From positions 1 through 64,000 of the forward strand of contig DATBHW010000055.1 of the NCBI GenBank assembly GCA_036557285.1: DNA of 64,000 nucleotides. Direction: 5' to 3'. Positions 59,799-64,000 of this stretch are shown piece by piece (within the stretch, counting starts at the first letter, position 1; every line of letters starts with the position of its first letter). The notes beneath the pieces were generated by a model. The model was not told the DNA's origin and searched no databases. It worked only from the letters and a program-made list of their open reading frames with translations. The stretch comes from Ktedonobacterales bacterium. Lineage in GTDB: Bacteria > Chloroflexota > Ktedonobacteria > Ktedonobacterales > DATBGS01. A program made the position numbers and the translations under genes.

Positions 59799-61592
59799 TC
59801 AATGGGTGTCGGCGGGCTGGCGCGGCAGGTGGATGCTAAACCGGGTTCCCTGGCCGATCTGGCTTTGCGCCCAAAGAGCGCCGTTGTGCGCCTGAATAAT
59901 CGCCAGGGCAATAGGCAGCCCCAGCCCGGAGCCACCCGCGTTCATGGCTTTCAGGATGCCGCTGCTGCCGGGCGGCTGGCCGACGGCGCGATGCTCGTTC
60001 GTATAGCCGCTGCGCGAGCGCGTCTTGTCGGCGCGATAGAACCGCTCGAAGATATGCGGCAGGTCTTCCGGCCTGATACCCTGGCCGTTATCGGCTATGA
60101 CGATTTGCGCCATGTCGGGCGAACGGCTCACCTGCGCCTGTACCCAGCCATCGGCGCCCTGGCGTCCGTATTTCAGCGCGTTGTCCAACAGGATCAGCAA
60201 GACCTGCTTGATCTTATCTTGATCGCCCAGGATCAGCAGCGGGCCGCCCCTATCGGTGCGCATCGTAACGGTGCGCTCTCCGGCCAGGATGCGCGCCTGG
60301 TCCACCGATTCGCCAACCAGGCTGATCAGATCAAACTGCTTGAAGGTCAGTTGCCGCCCGGCGTCCAGCCGCGCCAGGGTCAGCAGATCATGCACCAGCC
60401 GCGACATCCGCTCGCACTCGCGCTGCATGGCTTGCAGCACGTGCGTCGCGGTTTCGGGGTCGTCTTTGGCCCCACGCAGCAGGACATCGGTGAAGCCGCG
60501 CAGAGAGGTGAGCGGTGTGCGCAGTTCGTGCGAGGCGTCGGCCACAAACTGGCGCATATGCGCTTCGGACTCCTGCTGCGCAGCCAGGGCCGCGCGTTGA
60601 GCGGCAAAAGCGATGTCAATGCGATCTATCATTTCATCGAACGAAGCCGAAAGCTCGCCAATCTCGTCGCCGCTGTGGGGCAGGTTGACGCGCTGGCTGA
60701 GATCGCCGGAGGCAATCGCTTCGGCAGTGGCCGTCATCCTGCTGAGCGGGCGCAGCGCCCGACCTATCAGCGGCGCGCCCAGCAGCGCCGCCACCAGGAC
60801 CAGGGCCAGCATGCCCAGGGCCATATAGAGCATCAGCCGGGCGATGACCGCGTTGACGCTGCCAAAATTGGTGACAACCTCAAGGACGGCGGTATGCGCG
60901 CGTCCGTTCAGGGTCGTGCAGTGTTCGCAGCGAAAGCCGATGAGAATAACCCCCACGCCAGCGCCCGGCGGCTGATAGGTTGCGGAATCAGCTCCCTGGC
61001 CCGGCTGGCGTGTCAGTTGAGCCAGGTTGAAATAGGGCGCGGCCTGGCCGATCATATTGCCGGGGGAGCTTGCAACGACCTGGCCGGTGCGCGGGTCAAC
61101 CATGAAGACCTGCTGCACGTCGGTTAGCCCGTCAATGGCCGCGCCAACAGTACGCTCGAAGGCGGGGGAAGGGCTGCCGATGTCAACGCTGACCGCCGAC
61201 TCGAAGGCCGCTTTGTTGGCGGCAAACTGTTTGGCCGCGCCTACCTGGGTGCGCGCGAGTGCTTCGCTGCGCAGATAGGGGCGGATGGTCAGGAAGAGGA
61301 AGACGCCCAGCAGCAAGAAAGCGACGGCCAGGAAGCCAACCAGGGCGAAGGCCAATCGCCAGCGCAGCGAGCGCAGGAAGCTGAGACGTCCGACAGGACG
61401 CCTGGGGCGTCGCGGTGGGAACTGCGGCACGACCTGGGAGCGCGTGGGCGGCTGGATGGGCTGAGGCATTGGGCCTGCCGGGCGCAGCGCGCGCGATGGC
61501 GGTCTGGTTGGCGCCGTCTGCCCTGGCGCGCCAGGAGGGCTGACGGTTGGGGGCAGCGGTTGAAATGCTGGCTGGTGAGCCTCAAGCGACAT
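59799..61592 (-). CDS. HAMP sensor histidine kinase
   Basis: About 597 residues. A Pro-rich cytosolic N-terminus (1-70) precedes two membrane segments (about 80-105 and 255-275) that enclose an extracytoplasmic domain with two cysteines (FRCEHCTTLNG). Then HAMP (LIGRALRPLSRMTATAEAIA), HisKA (ADASHELRTPLTSLRGF) and HATPase_c (LLDNALKYG, IADNGQGI, GSGLGLPIALAI). The ATP lid holds an extra Gly/Ser-rich segment between the FERFYRAD and GLGL boxes. A start at 61607 is also possible. It follows its regulator gene on the same strand. Confidence 0.9.
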   Translation of the reverse strand: MSLEAHQPAFQPLPPTVSPPGAPGQTAPTRPPSRALRPAGPMPQPIQPPTRSQVVPQFPPRRPRRPVGRLSFLRSLRWRLAFALVGFLAVAFLLLGVFLFLTIRPYLRSEALARTQVGAAKQFAANKAAFESAVSVDIGSPSPAFERTVGAAIDGLTDVQQVFMVDPRTGQVVASSPGNMIGQAAPYFNLAQLTRQPGQGADSATYQPPGAGVGVILIGFRCEHCTTLNGRAHTAVLEVVTNFGSVNAVIARLMLYMALGMLALVLVAALLGAPLIGRALRPLSRMTATAEAIASGDLSQRVNLPHSGDEIGELSASFDEMIDRIDIAFAAQRAALAAQQESEAHMRQFVADASHELRTPLTSLRGFTDVLLRGAKDDPETATHVLQAMQRECERMSRLVHDLLTLARLDAGRQLTFKQFDLISLVGESVDQARILAGERTVTMRTDRGGPLLILGDQDKIKQVLLILLDNALKYGRQGADGWVQAQVSRSPDMAQIVIADNGQGIRPEDLPHIFERFYRADKTRSRSGYTNEHRAVGQPPGSSGILKAMNAGGSGLGLPIALAIIQAHNGALWAQSQIGQGTRFSIHLPRQPADTH

Positions 61593-61662
61593 GCGTGACC
61601 GTACCATTCGTAGCGCCGCTTCCCGGCCAACTTTTCGGGCGCGGGGCAGGCATGAGCAATCG

Positions 61663-62391
61663 CTAGGTTTTCAGGACATAGCCCACGCCGCGCACCGTCA
61701 GGATGTATCTCGGCTGGCTGGGTTCGTCTTCAATCTTTTCGCGCAGATAGCGCACGTAGACCTCGATAATATTGGTTTCGCCCATAAAATCATAGCCCCA
61801 GACCCGGCTCAGGATGGTCCGGCGGTCCAGCACCTGGCGCGGGTGGGTCATGAAGAGATGCAGCAAGTTATATTCGGTTGCCGTCAATGGCTCGATCAAA
61901 TGCCCGCCGCGCGTGACCTCGCGGGAGGCTTCGTTGAGTTCCAGATCGGCCACGCGCAGGATGCGCGTTCCGGGGATGGCCGGATCACTGCCGCGCTGCT
62001 GCCGCCGCAAGATGGCTTTGACCCGCGCCAGCAGTTCATCGAAGCTGAAGGGCTTGGTCAGGTAATCATCGGCGCCTGTGTTCAGCCCGGCCACGCGGTC
62101 ACTTACCTCGTCCCTGGCGGTCAGCATCAGCACCGGAATATCGGCGGTCAATTCCTGGGCGCGCAGCCGCCGACAGACCTCCAGGCCATCAATGCCGGGG
62201 AGCATGATGTCCAGGATGATGAGATCGGGCCGCAAGCGGCGGGCGGCGTCGAGCGCCGCGAAACCATCCATCGCGGCCTCCACGCGCGCGCCCTCATAGG
62301 TCATGCCCAGCTTGATGAAGTCAATGATGCTCTGCTCATCATCAACAACCAGGATGGTTTGCCCGCTGAGGCTTTTCGCTTGCTGCTCCAC
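61663..62391 (-). CDS. OmpR/PhoB-family response regulator
   Basis: About 242 residues: receiver (VVDDEQSIIDFI, phospho-Asp in LIILDIMLPG, TARDE, KPFSFDELLAR) and winged-helix DNA-binding domain (LTATEYNLLHLFMTHPRQVL, VYVRYLREKIED, RGVGYVL). I choose GTG at 62391 because GGGGAGG is seven bases upstream and the ATG at 62430 overlaps the -10 box of the promoter, so it would not be transcribed. It is the first gene of the pair with the HAMP kinase, 70 bases apart. Confidence 0.92.
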   Translation of the reverse strand: MEQQAKSLSGQTILVVDDEQSIIDFIKLGMTYEGARVEAAMDGFAALDAARRLRPDLIILDIMLPGIDGLEVCRRLRAQELTADIPVLMLTARDEVSDRVAGLNTGADDYLTKPFSFDELLARVKAILRRQQRGSDPAIPGTRILRVADLELNEASREVTRGGHLIEPLTATEYNLLHLFMTHPRQVLDRRTILSRVWGYDFMGETNIIEVYVRYLREKIEDEPSQPRYILTVRGVGYVLKT

Positions 62392-62428
62392 AGTCTGGCC
62401 TCCCCACACCGAGACGATTTCCTCTGGC

Positions 62429-62457
62429 ATTATACGAGCGGCCCACCGGAGAGACAA
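62429..62457 (-). promoter_or_regulatory. Promoter of the OmpR-type regulator/kinase pair
   Basis: On the minus strand TTGTCT (62457-62452), 17-base spacer, TATAAT (62434-62429). It overlaps the in-frame ATG at 62430 and so settles the start of the regulator gene. Confidence 0.7.
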
Positions 62458-62511
62458 GGGACAGCGACAGACGGTACAAGACTCTCAGCAGATTCTAATC
62501 TGGAGGCGTTC

Positions 62512-63255
62512 TCAAGCCCTGGGCCAGTTGCCCTGCGGGGGAGGCGCCGTCCGTTCCTCCGCTTTGCTGCGCATCTGGAAACCCATCCAGAGGTACCAGA
62601 GCGGGGCAAGAATGGCCCCCAGGCCCATCATGGGAGTCATGAGTTCTGGCATCTGGGCCGTCGCGCTGATCGGCTTGAGGCAGTACAACACGCCCAGGGC
62701 CATGCCCAGATAGGCGAGCGGCTTGGGGAGTTCTTCGCTTTGTGAGGCCGCTGTATTCACGACCAGCATCCAGAGTCCGACGCAGCCGTATTGCATCCAG
62801 CCATCCGGGTCAATGGAGCCGTTCCAGGTGGCGGCAAGCGCCGCTTTGGTGGAGGCATCCCCATGCACGTAGGCGCTGGCGACGCCGGGCAGCCGCTGCA
62901 TCATCAGCAGATTGCTGACGGCCATCACCCCATAGCTGAACGTGGCTAGCGTGCCGGTCCAGCGCGCCCCGCCTTTTTTGAGAGCTTCGAGCATCTCCGA
63001 CACGGCGGGGGCCAGCCCCATGCCACACACTCCGGCCAGCGCCATTTCGATCATTTCGAGCCGCAGCAGCGTGGGATCCCGATCAAAGGACGGTAAGAGA
63101 TCGGCGGGGTTTGCTCCTATCCGCTGTTCAGGCGGCAGGAGCAGATAATTCAGCGAGAAGAGTGCCCCCAGGATTCCCACAACGATTGCGCAGTTTCCGC
63201 CGACTTTAAGTGTAGGAGATACTTCTTTCTTCGTCACCTGAGCCGGGTACGCCAT
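62512..63255 (-). CDS. Hypothetical multi-pass membrane protein
   Basis: A 247-residue protein with about six hydrophobic segments, the first at NCAIVVGILGALFSLNYLLL and the last at MGLGAILAPLWYLWMGF. A soluble stretch with LPSFDRDPTLLRLEMIEM lies between segments 1 and 2. The layout resembles DUF4386-type membrane proteins, but I cannot confirm it. AAGGAGG is eight bases before the ATG. It ends 54 bases upstream of the regulator's promoter on the same strand, separated from it by that promoter. Confidence 0.7.
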   Translation of the reverse strand: MAYPAQVTKKEVSPTLKVGGNCAIVVGILGALFSLNYLLLPPEQRIGANPADLLPSFDRDPTLLRLEMIEMALAGVCGMGLAPAVSEMLEALKKGGARWTGTLATFSYGVMAVSNLLMMQRLPGVASAYVHGDASTKAALAATWNGSIDPDGWMQYGCVGLWMLVVNTAASQSEELPKPLAYLGMALGVLYCLKPISATAQMPELMTPMMGLGAILAPLWYLWMGFQMRSKAEERTAPPPQGNWPRA

Positions 63256-63266
63256 GAGCGTTCCTC

Positions 63267-63374
63267 CTTAGAATGCCTCACACAACCGACGGGTGGCCCC
63301 ACCCCTGCCGCCTGGAAGGACGGCGCTACACCCCCGCCCCTGCTCGTGCGGAGGTTGTGTGAGGCGCTCTTAGA
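63267..63374. mobile_element. ~105-bp MITE-like element, copy 2 (inverted)
   Basis: Terminal inverted repeats TTAGAATGCCTCACACAACC (63268 on) and GGTTGTGTGAGGCGCTCTTAG (to 63373). The interior GGTGGCCCCACCCCTGCCGC and GGCGCTACACCCCCGCCCCTG is the reverse complement of the copy at 40457-40561. It lies between the divergent genes at 63255 and 63568. Confidence 0.8.
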
Positions 63375-63567
63375 CGGTTATCGTGAGACGGTCATCGTTC
63401 TTCTGAGCGAAAACGGGTCTCCCTGAAGAAAGATTACCTGAGCCTATGCAGGAAGCGCATGCGCAAATTTGCTTATCTTTGAGGTTGCCCTGCCAGAGAG
63501 CAGAAGAGTCGCGCTGATGCGCGTTGGTATGTTATGCTGGCCGCAACAGAGTCGCTGGGAGGTATTG

Positions 63568-64000
63568 ATGCGTGAACCTGACGAGAGGCCGCGCCAGTGG
63601 GCGCGACCATCTGCATCTCATGCTCGCGGGCCTCGCCGTCCAGGCTGGCTCATCGCCGGGGGGCTGCTCCTGGTTGGATTGGTGGGCCTGCTGGTGGTGT
63701 GGGCGCGGAATATTCTGCTTGCTTCGTCTGCTGTGGTGGTGGTCGTGACGGCCACGCCGGTCCTCAGCCCGACGGTTGTTACGCAAGCTCCAACTCCAAC
63801 TCCCACGCCTGTGCCGACCCGGCAGCTCGACGCCTACATCAGCCGCCTGTCGCAGCAGCAGCGCGTCGGGCAACTGCTGATGCTTGCCGTCTATACCGAC
63901 GCCTACTCCTCCGCGCTGGATGGGCCGCTGCGGCAGGCGCAGGTGGGCAGCGTCATCTTCTTTCCCAACCATAACGGGGGGCCGCTGATGCCCACGACGC
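63568..64000 (+). CDS. Glycoside hydrolase family 3-like protein, N-terminal part
   Basis: The frame runs off the right edge; 144 residues are visible. A basic cytosolic N-terminus is followed by one membrane segment (LIAGGLLLVGLVGLLVVWA), a Thr/Pro linker (TQAPTPTPTPVPTR) and the start of a domain with LSQQQRVGQLLMLAVYTDAY, VGSVIFFPNHNGG. This matches the opening of GH3 N-acetylhexosaminidase (NagZ) domains, in which a vGgvilF.N pattern follows the first helix. GGGAGG is five bases before the ATG. Likely a membrane-anchored hexosaminidase in cell-wall turnover. Confidence 0.72.
   Translation, partial: MREPDERPRQWARPSASHARGPRRPGWLIAGGLLLVGLVGLLVVWARNILLASSAVVVVVTATPVLSPTVVTQAPTPTPTPVPTRQLDAYISRLSQQQRVGQLLMLAVYTDAYSSALDGPLRQAQVGSVIFFPNHNGGPLMPTT

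Noticed and set aside
59802-61127. A 441-codon open frame opposite the HAMP kinase
   Set aside because: It is exactly antisense to the kinase with its H, N and G boxes; no ribosome site and no recognisable product.
62392-62457. Longer form of the OmpR-type regulator starting at 62430 or 62457
   Set aside because: Both starts lie on or upstream of the -10 box and lack a ribosome site; GTG 62391 has GGGGAGG at the right distance.
61591-62745. A 384-codon open frame opposite the OmpR-type regulator
   Set aside because: Antisense to a clear response regulator and promoter; the sequence has no domain.

Overview
The window looks like a chromosomal segment of a GC-rich bacterium, most plausibly a Chloroflexota member and perhaps Ktedonobacteria-like. 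This is an inference from gene content and style, not from a marker gene: two-component kinases with long proline-rich tails, several zinc-ribbon and Pro/Gln-rich membrane proteins, a Flp-type pilin, Uma2 and DUF433/DUF5615 genes, a rhodanese, MltG, MurJ and WecG. There is no sign of lipopolysaccharide transport or outer-membrane machinery. No rRNA, tRNA, CRISPR array, prophage or transposase was seen.

Layout. 1-6.2 kb: a partial gene of an unrecognised family, two multi-pass glycosyltransferase-like proteins, a SAM methyltransferase and a secreted/anchored protein whose N-terminus is encoded by a genomic repeat. 6.3-10.9 kb: rho with a long leader, then a DUF4388 protein and a HAMP membrane protein in an overlapping operon. 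10.9-15 kb: a SRPBCC protein and a small putative regulator, divergent from a DHA2-type MFS exporter, a small membrane protein and a TetR repressor, with several palindromes between them. 15-24.4 kb: cell-envelope genes (large FtsX-like permease; an rfaE1-rfaE2-murJ operon; mltG; an AbrB-type regulator; wecG/tagA). 24.5-35.6 kb: Pro/Gln/Tyr-rich membrane protein, an orphan protein with a structured leader, a kinase-remnant/baseplate-J fusion, a MidA-like methyltransferase, an orphan PAS/GAF histidine kinase and two Pro-rich membrane proteins. 35.7-42 kb: Flp pilin (short, easily missed), DUF2795 membrane protein, a lysine-rich protein, a CNNM/CorC-type transporter and folC. 42-53 kb: small enzymes and unknowns, including a triplicated lipoprotein, a DUF5615/DUF433 pair and a membrane metalloprotease. 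53-64 kb: kinase-phosphatase of Pnkp type, small cytosolic proteins, an NtrC-type response regulator, DUF503, a HAMP kinase/OmpR regulator pair, a membrane protein and the start of a GH3-like enzyme.

The most unusual feature is a dense family of palindromic, non-coding repeats. At least a dozen loci carry modules beginning TTGTAGCGCCGCC and ending GGCGGCGCTACAAG. They are composite, often nested or duplicated, and almost always intergenic; one module lies in frame inside a protein. A separate ~105-bp element with ~20-nt terminal inverted repeats occurs twice in opposite orientation. Three diverged members of one apparently unnamed protein family also occur here, and two of them have similar palindromic leaders.
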